Below, in pieces: positions 1 through 11,651 of a stretch of DNA of 64,000 nt. The stretch comes from Pedobacter sandarakinus (GTDB lineage Bacteria > Bacteroidota > Bacteroidia > Sphingobacteriales > Sphingobacteriaceae), in contig NZ_JAPIVG010000005.1 in assembly GCF_026240095.1 (NCBI RefSeq), positions 248,001-312,000 on the forward strand, given 5' to 3'. Below the pieces are notes generated by a model. The model had not been told where the DNA came from. It ran no database searches and saw only the letters and a list, made by a program, of their open reading frames with translations. A program made the translations under genes and the position numbers. Within the stretch, counting starts at the first letter, position 1, and each line of letters opens with the position of its first letter.

Positions 1-908
1 ATATTTTAACATCAATGGGCGGCCCTGATGGTGGCGATGGCGGCAGAGGTGGCCACATCATCGTTAAAGGGAGCGTACATATCTGGACATTGTTACACCT
101 GAAATACCGTAAACACATTATTGCGCAAGATGGCGGTGCCGGCGGAAGTTCGCATAAGTTTGGTAAACAGGGACAGGATGAAATTTTGGAAGTTCCGTTA
201 GGTACCATTGCCAAAGATGCTGAAACCGGCGAGGTATTATTTGAGATTACCAAAGATGGTGAAACGAAGATTTTAACCGCTGGCGGTCGTGGTGGTTTAG
301 GCAATGCGCACTTCAAAAATGCTGTGCAGCAAACACCCCGTTTTGCCCAACCCGGTGAACCTGGTAAAGAGGTTTGGAATATCTTAGAACTTAAGGTTTT
401 GGCTGATGTTGGCTTAGTGGGTTTCCCTAACGCCGGTAAATCTACGCTGCTTTCTGTAGTTTCTGCAGCTAAGCCTGAAATTGCTGATTACCCCTTCACC
501 ACTATCGTTCCAAATTTAGGTATTGTAAGTTATAGGGGTGGAAAATCTTTCGTGATGGCTGATATTCCAGGAATTATAGAAGGTGCATCGAAGGGAAAAG
601 GTTTGGGCTATCGTTTCCTACGCCATATAGAACGTAACTCTGTTTTATTATTTATGGTTCCAGCCGATACCAGTAGAACCATTCGAGAGGAATATGAAAT
701 CTTGAAACGGGAGCTAGAATCTTACAATCCTGAACTGATGCAGAAACCACATGTTTTGGCAATTACTAAATCGGATATGTTGGATGAGGAATTAACGAAT
801 GAAATGAAACAGGATTTGCCCAACATTCCTTCAATATTCATCTCATCGGTAGCACAGAAAAATATTGTGGAATTAAAAGATTTGCTTTGGAAAGCGATAG
901 CGGAATAA
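1..908 (+). CDS. obg: GTPase Obg (5' end cut by window)
   Basis: Obg/CgtA is an essential GTPase that binds the 50S ribosomal subunit and links ribosome assembly to the stringent response. The open frame runs from base 3 (codons for I-L-T-S) into the Met at base 15, so that Met is not the start; about 30 N-terminal residues lie outside the window. Counted from base 15, the rest of the glycine-rich Obg fold spans about residues 1-128 ([12 protein letters not shown], then [12 protein letters not shown]). The G domain follows, with the P-loop GFPNAGKST at 136-144, the [10 protein letters not shown]3 motif near 183 and the TKSD G4 motif near 252. The protein ends soon after the G domain, as is usual in Bacteroidetes, without an extended C-terminal tail. 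It converges with the DUF218 gene. Confidence 0.95.
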   Translation, partial: ILTSMGGPDGGDGGRGGHIIVKGSVHIWTLLHLKYRKHIIAQDGGAGGSSHKFGKQGQDEILEVPLGTIAKDAETGEVLFEITKDGETKILTAGGRGGLGNAHFKNAVQQTPRFAQPGEPGKEVWNILELKVLADVGLVGFPNAGKSTLLSVVSAAKPEIADYPFTTIVPNLGIVSYRGGKSFVMADIPGIIEGASKGKGLGYRFLRHIERNSVLLFMVPADTSRTIREEYEILKRELESYNPELMQKPHVLAITKSDMLDEELTNEMKQDLPNIPSIFISSVAQKNIVELKDLLWKAIAE

Positions 909-917
909 TATTCATTA

Positions 918-1658
918 TTAATTTCTAATACGGTCGACCAGATAACCTACCCACTCTTTAAGCAGTAGCTCCCAGGCGCTCAGTGCAGCAGCATTTGGTA
1001 AGATAAAATCTGCCAACTCGTAATCTGTTTTTCCAGAAAAATTTGTTGGGTAGTAGTCGATGCTCGATTTCGCAAATCGATCAAAGATGAGTCTTGCTCT
1101 TGGAACATGCCAGGCGCTTGTAATTACCAGCACCTTGGCATCTGGTTTCCATCGTTTTATTATTGCAAGGCTGTTTTTTGCATTTTCGAGCGTATTTCTA
1201 CTCATGTTCTCAACCATGATAGCAGAATCTGCAAGACCAATTTCGTGGAGGAAATCTACGGTGAGGTCAGCTTCTTTTATGGTGGTGTCCAAGAGGTTTG
1301 CACTTCCGCTACTCAGCAAGATCTTGTCAATCTTTCCCTCCTTATAGAGGCTTATGGCTTGAAAAAGTCGGTCGCTAGCCCAACTAAAAGCAATTTTTTT
1401 TGTTTTTTTATTGTAAGCTGAATATCCGCCAAGTACTATACCTACATCATATTTGGCATTGGGTGGGTAGGAGGCTTCATACCAATTGGTTATAACGCCC
1501 ACAATAAAGCTATTAGAAAAGAAAAAGAAAAGAAAACAGGCAACAATTGCAAATTTTTTTCGATGCTTTTTTAATCCCGCTGCAAGCAAAATGATTATAG
1601 CAATCCAAACAATTGGTTTAAGGAAAAAAATTAGAATTTTCGATAGTATGAAGCTCAT
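918..1658 (-). CDS. YdcF/SanA-like DUF218 membrane protein
   Basis: This 246-residue protein has two hydrophobic segments at its N-terminus and then a DUF218 (YdcF/ElyC/SanA) domain. The visible family pattern is VGIVLGGY at the start of the domain, a middle LLSSGSAN stretch, an NTLENA segment, and VITSAWHVPRA near the end. DUF218 proteins are envelope proteins linked to peptidoglycan or vancomycin-sensitivity phenotypes in other bacteria; the exact reaction is unknown. I chose the Met at 1658 because it begins directly with the hydrophobic segment; a start six codons earlier at 1676 is also open. It is convergent with obg, with only 9 bases between the stops. Confidence 0.8.
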   Translation of the reverse strand: MSFILSKILIFFLKPIVWIAIIILLAAGLKKHRKKFAIVACFLFFFFSNSFIVGVITNWYEASYPPNAKYDVGIVLGGYSAYNKKTKKIAFSWASDRLFQAISLYKEGKIDKILLSSGSANLLDTTIKEADLTVDFLHEIGLADSAIMVENMSRNTLENAKNSLAIIKRWKPDAKVLVITSAWHVPRARLIFDRFAKSSIDYYPTNFSGKTDYELADFILPNAAALSAWELLLKEWVGYLVDRIRN

Positions 1659-1744
1659 GCCTACAAGTTTAAACACAAAACTAACAAATAGATTAGCTTT
1701 TGTGTGTGTTGTGGCAAACTTCTAAAAGGGTGTTATATCAAGCT

Positions 1745-1787
1745 AAAAATACAGTTGGAAGTCATCACAACTTCCAACTGTATTTTT
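1745..1787 (-). terminator. Rho-independent terminator, probably bidirectional
   Basis: A perfect 17-bp inverted repeat (1745-1761 with 1771-1787, loop of 9) has T-rich flanks on both strands. The repeat touches the stop codon of the YtxH-like gene on the minus strand, so it most likely ends that transcript. Confidence 0.8.
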
Positions 1788-2170
1788 TATCCCTGCCCTT
1801 CTTTTTCCTGATCATTATCTCGTTCGTGATCATTCTCATGCGCATGATCGAGAATTTCTTTTATATCAGACTTGGGTTTTTTGGCAACCGTACGCTTAAA
1901 ATGTGGCACTTCATGTTCCACTATATCTTCTTCAATTGCTTCTACGCCGAAAACTTTTTCCTTTAGGATGTTATATTTATCTTGAAAACCATAACGCAAG
2001 TTTTTTGCTCCTCCAGCTATTCTACCTCTGGTTGCACGGCCGCTATCTGGCGCAAATAAAACACTCACTACGGCACCTGCTGCCAATCCTGCTACTAATG
2101 CCAACGCAACCTGCACAGTCTTATCAGACTTTTGGGTAAAACATTTTTCAATTAACTTTTTGTATTTCAT
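1787..2170 (-). CDS. YtxH domain-containing protein
   Basis: A 127-residue small protein. After a basic N-terminus it has one glycine/alanine-rich hydrophobic helix (ALALVAGLAAGAVVSVLFAP) followed by DSGRATRGRI, the hallmark of YtxH-like (general stress) proteins. The C-terminal half is highly charged and ends in a His/Asp/Glu-rich tail. YtxH family members are usually stress-induced membrane-anchored proteins with no known enzymatic role. It is a single-gene unit divergent from osmC and ends in the strong hairpin at 1745-1787. Confidence 0.8.
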   Translation of the reverse strand: MKYKKLIEKCFTQKSDKTVQVALALVAGLAAGAVVSVLFAPDSGRATRGRIAGGAKNLRYGFQDKYNILKEKVFGVEAIEEDIVEHEVPHFKRTVAKKPKSDIKEILDHAHENDHERDNDQEKEGQG

Positions 2171-2362
2171 CTGTATCTAATTTTATGGTGAACATGGTTT
2201 GCGCATTATTGTGAGGCAATAGGTTGATGTTAATTTACTTATAATCATCACCATGTGTTATCAATTGGAACAATTCCTATTGCATAAATGTTTCGATAAA
2301 TCTAAATCAAATCGATATAGGAACATATTTACTAAGTTTAATCACAATAAAAAATAAAAGAT

Positions 2363-2743
2363 ATGGTAAAGGCAACAATAGATAAAGCGCACTATGCATG
2401 TTCAGTTTCAAACGGATCTCACGATATTATCGTAGATGAACCTATCGAACTCGGTGGTACCAACAAAGGCTTTGCACCAAAGGGATTATTAATGGCTTCG
2501 TTGGCGTCCTGCGTAGCAATTACCCTACGCATGTACGTTGATAGAAAAGAGTGGTCGGTAGAGAAAATTGAAGTAGTTGTAAATACGGATACAGAAAACG
2601 GAGAAATGGTTTTTTTTGAAGAGATAACCTGTACCGGGCAACTTACAGAAGAGCAGAAAGCGAGGTTGCAAGATATTGCTGCCAAGTGCCCGGTAAGTAA
2701 AATTTTAACCGCAGGACACGAAGTAAGGTCTAAAGTGCTTTAA
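2363..2743 (+). CDS. OsmC family protein
   Basis: This 126-residue protein belongs to the OsmC/Ohr family of thiol-dependent peroxidases that reduce organic hydroperoxides. The two redox cysteines are visible: C50 in LASCVAITLRMY and C109 in AAKCPVSKIL. The overall length and the GGTNKGFAPKGLLMASLASC segment fit the OsmC/YhfA branch; without structural comparison Ohr function cannot be assigned. It stands alone between the divergent YtxH gene and the DUF2130 gene, which has its own candidate promoter. Confidence 0.88.
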   Translation: MVKATIDKAHYACSVSNGSHDIIVDEPIELGGTNKGFAPKGLLMASLASCVAITLRMYVDRKEWSVEKIEVVVNTDTENGEMVFFEEITCTGQLTEEQKARLQDIAAKCPVSKILTAGHEVRSKVL

Positions 2744-2786
2744 CAAACGGTGCAAAACTCGTTCATCCAAAGCTAAAAAGCTTTAA

Positions 2787-2794
2787 TATCTTTG
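2787..2794 (+). promoter_or_regulatory. Bacteroidetes-type -7 element before the DUF2130 gene
   Basis: TATCTTTG is an exact match to the Bacteroidetes primary-sigma -7 consensus TAnnTTTG and lies 38 bases before the ATG at 2832. I see no clear TTTG at -33, so the assignment rests on the -7 element and position alone. Confidence 0.4.
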
Positions 2795-2831
2795 CATTAC
2801 TTCAGTTTTACTGCTGAAAGGAGAATTTTAT

Positions 2832-4085
2832 ATGGCTACTGAAATTAAATGCCCCAACTGTGCGCACGTTTTTCCGATGGAAGAAGCGATGGCCGAAGAT
2901 TATAAGAAAGAGCTTAGAGAGAAAATGGTTGCTTTTACCAAGCAAAAGGATGAGGATTTTCAACGCCGATTGGCTGTAGTGGAAAATGAAAAGCTACAAC
3001 AACAAAAATTATTCGATGCTAAGCTAACTGAAGAAAAGAATAAACTGAAAAGCGATTTGGAAGGAAATCTGCGCAAGAGTATCGCCGCTGATTTTGAAAC
3101 GAAATTGCAAATGCTTGAGGGTAATGCCAAGGATAACGAGGAAAAGCTTAAACTGGCCCGCGAGAAAGAATTGGAGTTTTTACGTCGCGAACAGTCCTTA
3201 AAAATAAAGGAAGAGGAAATGGAACTTGCCTTCCAACGAAAAATGCAAGAGCAGCGCAATGAACTGGTAGAGCAGATCAGGAAGCAGGAGGCCGAAAAAA
3301 ATTCTATCAAAGATACCGAGCATCAACTCAGGTTAAAAGAATTAGAAAAACAACTCGACGACCAAAAGAAGTTAGCCGAAGAGATGAAGCGTAAGGCTGA
3401 GCAAGGTAGTATGCAACTGCAGGGTGAAGTTCAGGAACTTATCTTGGAAGAACTCCTGCGAAGCAACTTCCCCTTCGATTTAATTGAAGAAGTGGGTAAG
3501 GGTGTACGTGGCGCAGATTGTGTGCAGGTGGTGAGAAATAATTTTGGCCAGGAGTGTGGCAAAATCATTTACGAAAGCAAGCGTACCAAAGACTTCGGTG
3601 GCGATTGGATAGAGAAACTTAAAAAAGATATGCGGAGTATGGGCGTAGATGTGGCTGTCATTGTAAGTCAATGTTATCCAAAAGGCATGGATTGCTTCGG
3701 ACAAAAGGATGGCGTTTGGATTTGTTCTTTCGAGGAAGTGAATGCCGTGGCCTATGTGCTTCGAGATGGTATTTTACGATTGGCTACCGCAATGAAATCG
3801 CAGGAGAACCGCGGCGATAAAATGCACATGCTTTATGACTACCTTACCGGAACAGAATTCTCGGAGCAATGGAAAGCCATTCGCGAAGGTTTTATGAGCA
3901 TGAAACTATCTATCCAAAGGGAGAGAGATGCCATGGAACGCTTATGGAAGGCCAGAGAGAAACAGTTGGAAAAAGTGCTGCTTAATGCTACGCACATCCG
4001 TGGATCAATTGAAGGAATCGCAGGAAGCGATAGTATTCAGTTGAGTTTAACTGATGATGACGAGGAAACCCTATTTCTCGAATAG
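2832..4085 (+). CDS. DUF2130 domain-containing coiled-coil protein
   Basis: A 417-residue cytosolic protein. It begins with a zinc-ribbon-like CPNC motif at residues 7-10. A long charged coiled coil of heptad-like K/E/L-rich sequence runs from about 25 to 195. The globular DUF2130 domain follows from about 200 to 385, with ELLRSNFPFDLIEEVGKGVRGADC and IIYESKRTKDFGGDWIEKLKKDM; the latter resembles a restriction-endonuclease-like core with conserved E and K residues. Family function is not established, although a nuclease-type fold has been suggested from sequence. The gene is probably transcribed alone from the candidate promoter at 2787. Confidence 0.85.
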   Translation: MATEIKCPNCAHVFPMEEAMAEDYKKELREKMVAFTKQKDEDFQRRLAVVENEKLQQQKLFDAKLTEEKNKLKSDLEGNLRKSIAADFETKLQMLEGNAKDNEEKLKLAREKELEFLRREQSLKIKEEEMELAFQRKMQEQRNELVEQIRKQEAEKNSIKDTEHQLRLKELEKQLDDQKKLAEEMKRKAEQGSMQLQGEVQELILEELLRSNFPFDLIEEVGKGVRGADCVQVVRNNFGQECGKIIYESKRTKDFGGDWIEKLKKDMRSMGVDVAVIVSQCYPKGMDCFGQKDGVWICSFEEVNAVAYVLRDGILRLATAMKSQENRGDKMHMLYDYLTGTEFSEQWKAIREGFMSMKLSIQRERDAMERLWKAREKQLEKVLLNATHIRGSIEGIAGSDSIQLSLTDDDEETLFLE

Positions 4086-4127
4086 GCAACTCTTAACGCC
4101 TCATTTGGATGCCTTTAGCTAAATTGA

Positions 4128-6296
<2,169 letters not shown>

Positions 6297-6337
6297 CTTT
6301 CAATCGACCAGCTTAATTCAAGGAATTTTAAATTTTT

Positions 6338-6375
6338 AGTCGTAGCAGGTTTAAACTCTTGCTACGACTTTTTTA
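6338..6375 (+). terminator. Rho-independent terminator after the GH97 gene
   Basis: A 10-bp stem (6338-6347 with 6360-6369) is followed by a run of T. It lies 40 bases after the GH97 stop codon. Confidence 0.8.
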
Positions 6376-6459
6376 TTGAAAAATTTTCCATCTCTTTTTT
6401 TGTATTTGCGCTTTGCTTATTTTGCAGATTGAAAATAGCGCAACCAAATTATATAACTC

Positions 6460-6936
6460 ATGGCAAAAACAAGCAACCACATCGAACTTCAGTTTTTAAG
6501 CGAGCCATCTGATGTAAATTACGGTGGCAAGGTGCATGGTGGTATGATGATGAAATGGATAGACCAGGCGGCATTTGCCTGTGCTTTGCAGTGGAGTGAA
6601 TCTTACTGTGTTACTGTTTATGTAGGTGGTATCCGATTTTTTCACCCTGTACACATCGGTCATTTGGTTAAAATGGAGGCGAGGATTATTTACACGGGCA
6701 AAACGAGCATGCATATTGCGGTTGATGCTTATTCAAAACCCATAGGCAAGGCAGACTTTGTTAAAAATACACATTGCATCATTGTTTTTGTAGCCGTTGA
6801 TGATGATGGACAACCGATAGCAATTCCAACCTTTAAACCCACAACCGAAAAAGAAATTGCGATGCATGGCTATGCCATTAAGTTAATGGAATTGCGTAAA
6901 AGTATCGACAAAGAAATGGAGCCTTACATTGTGTAA
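6460..6936 (+). CDS. Acyl-CoA thioesterase, hotdog fold (YciA/BACH-like)
   Basis: A 158-residue single-hotdog enzyme that hydrolyses acyl-CoA thioesters to free acid and CoA. The family signature is near the N-terminus: VNYGGKVHGGMMMKWIDQAAFACA, with the catalytic-type Asp in the hotdog helix. It is followed by RFFHPVHIGHLVKMEARI and a second strand set. Length and pattern fit the YciA/cytosolic acyl-CoA hydrolase group. Upstream, TTTG at 6399 and TTATTTTG near 6418 form a plausible but non-ideal promoter. It converges with the Kdp histidine kinase, with 3 bases between stop codons and no hairpin. Confidence 0.88.
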   Translation: MAKTSNHIELQFLSEPSDVNYGGKVHGGMMMKWIDQAAFACALQWSESYCVTVYVGGIRFFHPVHIGHLVKMEARIIYTGKTSMHIAVDAYSKPIGKADFVKNTHCIIVFVAVDDDGQPIAIPTFKPTTEKEIAMHGYAIKLMELRKSIDKEMEPYIV

Positions 6937-6939
6937 TGT

Positions 6940-8688
6940 TTAGGCAATGGGAAGCGCAAAGCTAAACCTGCTACCTTCACCAACGGCACTCTCCACCCAT
7001 ATTTTGCCATTTTCGGCTTCAATAAAATCTTTGGAAATGGCCAGGCCCAGGCCTGAACCAGATTTGTTCTGTCCGTCTGTTGGTACCTGAAAGTATCTAT
7101 CGAACAACCGCTTCTGATATTTTTCTTCGATGCCCTTTCCGAAATCTTTAACAGTAAAATGAATCATCTGATTGTGCTCGAAAGCATCGATCAGTACGGT
7201 AGATTTCTCGGCACTGTATCTCAATGCATTCGATAAAAAATTAACCAATACCCAGGCTGTTTTCTGGATGTCGGCATTTACGCTAGGCAGGTTGGTGTCG
7301 CAATTTACCTTTAAAGTTATCGCTTTCTGTTCGGCCTGGAATTTCACCGCTTCAAGAGCGTAGTTTATGATTTGAGTCGGCGGGGTTAAGGCAAATGTCA
7401 ATTTTAAATTTCCTGTTTCTACTTGCGATAGGTCTAAAAGCTCACTTGTGATCTTTAGCAGCCTATCGCTATCATCTTTAATGTGGTTTACAAGCTGGTG
7501 CTGTTCGGTGTTGAGACTGCCGATCCGCATATCGTTAAGCAATTTTAAACTCATTTTAATTGATGAAAGTGGCGTTTTCAATTCATGTGAAACCGTTGCG
7601 ATGAAGTTGGTCTTGGCCTCATCGAGTTCTTTAAATTGCGTGATATTTTTAAGGATGTAAACACTCCCGGCAGATTTTGTTGAGGTAACCACAGCAAGCC
7701 CATCCTGATCATCGTAGTTCGGAATAATGATCTCCCGATTTTCAAGCAAAAAGTATGATTCTTTATCATCGGCATAAATTTTCAAGGTGTTATCATCTGT
7801 TTCGGGTTTGATGATTCTTTTCAACAGCTCATTTTTGTTGATTAGTGCTGATGCATTTTGTCCAATCACTTTATCGCTATCTAAATTCATCAGCTTTGCT
7901 GCTAACTGATTTAGGAAAAGTATTTCATCCTTTTCATTTAGGCCTATTATGGCATCCTGCATTTGGGCGATGATGGCTTCAATGCGCAATTTTTCGGATT
8001 TGACTTTAGACAGGTTGCTGTTTTCCCATTCATTTAGTTTAACAACCATGCCGTTAAAGGACTCAGCTAATGCCGTGAACTCATCATTGTTATCGAAATG
8101 CAGGCGTTGTTTATAGTTCTTGCTGCTGATTCCTTTTATGGCTTCACTAAACTCTGCCAGAGGGTTGGCCACAAAGCCAGGAAAGTTGACAATAAAGGTG
8201 AACAGGATAATGAAACTTATGGTTGCTGCAATCATGATGTACAGATTAGCATCGCCAGCGGTATTACCAGCTTGCGCATTTTTGACATATATGGCTTGCA
8301 TATTTAAGTTCTCGATGCTTCTAAGTGCAGCTCTTAGCTCCAAAACGCTGGCCTGTTCAGCATTAGCAGTTTGGGAATGCTGCAATAAATAAAAGCTATT
8401 TTTTAACTTTTCGAAAGCCATTTGCTCACCTTGCTCGGTGATGTTACTACCCTCTAAATCGATTGTTTTCTTAAATAATTCTGCTTTCTGGTTGGAGATT
8501 GGAAATCGGTTCTCATCGAGAATATTCCGCATGGTAGCGACGTATTTCAATGATTTATAGTTATCCTTTAATATCACTTTAGACTTGTTTGATAGCTCGT
8601 TTAGAAAGAATAGGGCTATCAACCCGAAGGATAAAACAAGTATAAACAGAAACCCGAATCCGAGGCGGAGTTTGGTTTTAATTTTCAT
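6940..8688 (-). CDS. Sensor histidine kinase of the kdp locus (HAMP-PAS-HisKA-HATPase)
   Basis: A 582-residue membrane kinase. One transmembrane helix lies at about 9-31, a helical periplasmic segment at about 32-150, and a second helix at about 150-175. Then come HAMP (about 176-235), PAS (about 240-350), HisKA with H368 in TVSHELKTPLSSIK, and HATPase_c with the N box NFLSNALRYS and the DFGKGIEEKY and GSGLGLAI boxes. It is the last gene of the kdp cluster, 64 bases after the KdpD-like sensor gene. It probably supplies the kinase half of a KdpD that is split here in two; its partner is presumably the regulator at 16043-17377. Pairing is inferred from position only. Its sensor region is unlike the four-helix membrane domain of E. 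coli KdpD. Confidence 0.88.
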   Translation of the reverse strand: MKIKTKLRLGFGFLFILVLSFGLIALFFLNELSNKSKVILKDNYKSLKYVATMRNILDENRFPISNQKAELFKKTIDLEGSNITEQGEQMAFEKLKNSFYLLQHSQTANAEQASVLELRAALRSIENLNMQAIYVKNAQAGNTAGDANLYIMIAATISFIILFTFIVNFPGFVANPLAEFSEAIKGISSKNYKQRLHFDNNDEFTALAESFNGMVVKLNEWENSNLSKVKSEKLRIEAIIAQMQDAIIGLNEKDEILFLNQLAAKLMNLDSDKVIGQNASALINKNELLKRIIKPETDDNTLKIYADDKESYFLLENREIIIPNYDDQDGLAVVTSTKSAGSVYILKNITQFKELDEAKTNFIATVSHELKTPLSSIKMSLKLLNDMRIGSLNTEQHQLVNHIKDDSDRLLKITSELLDLSQVETGNLKLTFALTPPTQIINYALEAVKFQAEQKAITLKVNCDTNLPSVNADIQKTAWVLVNFLSNALRYSAEKSTVLIDAFEHNQMIHFTVKDFGKGIEEKYQKRLFDRYFQVPTDGQNKSGSGLGLAISKDFIEAENGKIWVESAVGEGSRFSFALPIA

Positions 8689-8752
8689 GGATGTAAATGT
8701 TAATATATACGATCACTTTTGTTAATCTATGATTACAGATTGTATCTAACGG

Positions 8753-9871
8753 CTAGGAGAGAATGACCAAATCAATTTCTTTGGCAGCTAAATTACGCAA
8801 CAGTTGATTAAAAATTGCCGTCCTTAAGATTACCTGGAAAATATTTAAATGCGGTTTGCCTATGCAGATGGTGGTAATCTCTTTTGCTACAGCCGTATCA
8901 ATGATGGTTTGTGTAATTTGGTTACTCTTCACTTTAACTACCTCTGCCCCCAGTTCAGTTGCCAATTTAAAATGGTTAATCAAGTGTCGCTGTTTATCTA
9001 GCTTAATTCTATCCGAGCTTTCTGCATCACTCTGCACGTAGAGTACGATCCAAGGCGAATGATAATATGAAGCAAGCCTGGCCGTTTTACGAATTACCAC
9101 GCCAGCGGTTTCGGCGTTTGCCGATATACAAGCCAAAAAACGTTCGGGCCTCAGCTTGATGGATTTCGGAATCTCTGTCTGAATTTTCCGTTCGACCTGG
9201 TGAACCACTTCTTTTAATGCCAGTTCTCTAAGCTGTAAAATTTTATCAGCCTGGAAGAAATTTTGCAGTGCCCTTTCTATTTTGCTGTTGTCGTAAATCT
9301 TTCCTTCTTTAAGCCTTGTTATCAGTTCATCGGCTGTTAAATCGATATTTACAATTTCATCAGCAATTTCCAAGATCTTATCAGGAATACGTTCGGTTAT
9401 GCTAATGCCGGTAATGTGCTCAATTTCCTCATTTATACTTTCTAAATGTTGGATGTTTACTGCAGAAATCACATTAATCCCCGCCTCAAGCAAATCGAAT
9501 ACATCTTGCCAGCGCTTGCCATTTTTACTCCCTTCGGCATTTGTATGGGCAAGTTCATCAACCACCACAATTTCTGGATGACGGTTTAAAATACCTTGCA
9601 GATCCATCTCTTCAATTTCTTTGCCTCGATAGAAAATTTTCTTTCGAGGAATTAGACTTAATCCTGCCACCAGCGCTTCAGTTTCTATCCGCTTATGGGT
9701 TTCAATATAGCCTATACAAACATCAATTCCATTACGCGCCAACGCATGAGATTCTTGTAGCATGCGGTAGCTTTTTCCAACGCCCGCACTCATTCCAATA
9801 TAGATTTTAAGTTTACCCCTTCTTGATTTTTGAATGAGTCGCAGAAAATGTTTTACAGAATCTTCTTCCAT
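8753..9871 (-). CDS. kdpD: Stand-alone KdpD N-terminal sensor domain with Usp domain
   Basis: This 372-residue soluble protein equals only the cytosolic N-terminal part of KdpD. The KdpD domain (about 18-230) has the Walker A GMSAGVGKSY near residue 27 and the family stretch VVVDELAHTNAEGSKNGKRW, then VNIQHLES. A universal-stress-protein (Usp) domain follows (about 245-372); in other bacteria the KdpD Usp region binds c-di-AMP. There are no transmembrane helices and no kinase domain. Those functions lie in the next gene, so the two proteins likely form a two-part sensor. It is in the kdp cluster between the porin and the kinase. Confidence 0.92.
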   Translation of the reverse strand: MEEDSVKHFLRLIQKSRRGKLKIYIGMSAGVGKSYRMLQESHALARNGIDVCIGYIETHKRIETEALVAGLSLIPRKKIFYRGKEIEEMDLQGILNRHPEIVVVDELAHTNAEGSKNGKRWQDVFDLLEAGINVISAVNIQHLESINEEIEHITGISITERIPDKILEIADEIVNIDLTADELITRLKEGKIYDNSKIERALQNFFQADKILQLRELALKEVVHQVERKIQTEIPKSIKLRPERFLACISANAETAGVVIRKTARLASYYHSPWIVLYVQSDAESSDRIKLDKQRHLINHFKLATELGAEVVKVKSNQITQTIIDTAVAKEITTICIGKPHLNIFQVILRTAIFNQLLRNLAAKEIDLVILS

Positions 9872-9928
9872 GGCTTTAAATGATGAACACTATTGTCATA
9901 AACAGGTGCAAAATAGTTGCTAACGCAA

Positions 9929-10999
9929 TTAAAACGATACTGCAATACTTGCCGTCAATGCAGTATTCGCATTTACCATCGTTTGATTTCGTTCGAATAT
10001 TTGATCCTTGCTATCGTAAGTTTTTCCTTCCAACCTAATTAAGGCATTAGGAATTGGAGCATAATCAATGTTTAAAGAATATCCCTTTGTTTTAAATCCG
10101 TTGGGTGTAGCCGTGGCAATAAAGATACCATTGCGATCATTGTAATATTCAAATCTTCCGGCCAGCGCCCATTTTTCTGCAAACTTATATTGCGCTATTA
10201 ATACAGGAGAGAAAATTTCGTTTGTACCTTTGCTACCTTTTGTTTTCTGCTGCGTTCCATAATCAAATCCCAGGGTTAATCCGAGTTTATTATTAAGCTG
10301 TATAATGCCATAAATATTATGGTATACCCGGTTTACACCAACCGAATCTACGCCTTCAACGCCAACATAGTTGCTGTAGTTTATGGTAAATGAATCACTA
10401 GGTTTCCAGGTTATTTGCAGCCCACCCGCAGGCTTGTTGTTACCCGTTTGCCGGCTAATTCTTTGCCATCCATTAAGGTAAAGTAAAGTCGCTGCAAGTT
10501 TTCCATCGGCAGTTGCATAACTAATTTTCGCTCCAGACTCGTAGTATGGTGTGTTTTCTGAAGAAATGTTTCTTGTGAGTACCCAGCAATCTTTGGCAAT
10601 GGCACTTTCAAAACCAATATGTGAGGAAAAAATTCCGGCATCGACCCAAAGGTTCTCTGTTTGAGACAATTTAATACCCGCATTGGCTTCAAATATGTTT
10701 TTAAGCACACCTGGTTCTGCTGCTAAATTTGCATTGGGATAGGTTCCGGCCATTAATGCCAGGTTTGCCCTAATGTTAGCACTTTCATAGGTCGCTTTAA
10801 CAAAGCCTAAATTTAGGTTTACTTCATTGGCCCTATTGTGTGAATAAATGAACGAAGGACGGTTATGTTCTGCAGGTTTGTTAAAATCGTAGTTATAATA
10901 GGTTTCCAAATAGCCTGAAAATTTAACTTTTGCGTCTGTTTGCGCAAAGGCAGTGCATGTTGTTGTTATTAAACTAAATAAGATGATGATTTTTTTCAT
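9929..10999 (-). CDS. Outer-membrane porin of the kdp operon
   Basis: A 356-residue protein with a Sec signal peptide (MKKIIILFSLITTTCTAFAQ) and then alternating amphipathic beta strands rich in Tyr, Asn and Gly. It ends in the TASIAVSF aromatic C-terminus typical of outer-membrane barrels. It resembles the porins that accompany kdp genes in Bacteroidetes. It lies 40 bases after kdpC and 57 bases before the KdpD-like gene on the same strand, so co-transcription is likely. A plausible role is to let K+ (or a co-permeant ion) cross the outer membrane when external K+ is scarce; this role is inferred from context only. Confidence 0.82.
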   Translation of the reverse strand: MKKIIILFSLITTTCTAFAQTDAKVKFSGYLETYYNYDFNKPAEHNRPSFIYSHNRANEVNLNLGFVKATYESANIRANLALMAGTYPNANLAAEPGVLKNIFEANAGIKLSQTENLWVDAGIFSSHIGFESAIAKDCWVLTRNISSENTPYYESGAKISYATADGKLAATLLYLNGWQRISRQTGNNKPAGGLQITWKPSDSFTINYSNYVGVEGVDSVGVNRVYHNIYGIIQLNNKLGLTLGFDYGTQQKTKGSKGTNEIFSPVLIAQYKFAEKWALAGRFEYYNDRNGIFIATATPNGFKTKGYSLNIDYAPIPNALIRLEGKTYDSKDQIFERNQTMVNANTALTASIAVSF

Positions 11000-11039
11000 T
11001 TCAATTTTTTATCAAGATGAGTTTGTTTTAAAGTGATGA

Positions 11040-11600
11040 TTATAAATTATCCAAAGCTGAATTCAGCTTTAAAACATTTACCACCGGCGGGCCAAATAAG
11101 CCCATAAAAGATCTTTCTGTGTTCATAGAAACTAGTTCTCTCACTTTCTGCAAAGTAATTTTTCGGGCTGTGGCCACCCTGGCAACTTGAATTGCGGCAC
11201 CTTGCTCAGAAATATCAGGATCTAAGCCACTGCCGGAAGCGGTAACTAAGTCTGCAGGGATTTCCGAAATTTTTAGTCCTGGATTGTATTTCATCAGGGT
11301 GTCTATCCTGGCTTGTACCTCTTTTAGGTAGTCTGGGTTTGATGGGCCTTTGTTTGATCCGGCAGAACCGGCTGCATTATAGCTGGCAGCTGATGGTCTT
11401 CCCCAAAAATATTTCGCTTGGGTAAACGACTGGCCAAGCAGGCTATAACCAACTGTTTTTCCATTTTTGATAATTTTTTCTCCATCACCTTTTCCTTTTG
11501 AGAATCTTCCGGCGATAGCAATGCTAATGGGATAGATTAGGCATAGCAACACGATCAAAACTAAGGTTAATCGCAGAGATGGTATGATGTACTTTTTCAT
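11040..11600 (-). CDS. kdpC: Potassium-transporting ATPase subunit KdpC
   Basis: This 186-residue subunit of the KdpFABC K+ pump stabilises the KdpA-KdpB complex and increases ATP affinity. It has one N-terminal transmembrane helix (LTLVLIVLLCLIYPISIAIA) and a periplasmic domain. Family motifs include GQSF, FWGRPSAASYNAAGSAGSNKGPSNP, DLVTASGSGLDPDIS and VARVATAR. I chose the Met at 11600, which places the helix near the N-terminus as in other KdpC; the frame stays open to a Met at 11636. It is separated from kdpB by about 50 bases. Confidence 0.94.
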   Translation of the reverse strand: MKKYIIPSLRLTLVLIVLLCLIYPISIAIAGRFSKGKGDGEKIIKNGKTVGYSLLGQSFTQAKYFWGRPSAASYNAAGSAGSNKGPSNPDYLKEVQARIDTLMKYNPGLKISEIPADLVTASGSGLDPDISEQGAAIQVARVATARKITLQKVRELVSMNTERSFMGLFGPPVVNVLKLNSALDNL

Positions 11601-11651
11601 GATTTTTTTGCTTGTGGGAAGTATGATGTTTCTCACGATTCCCGGTAATAC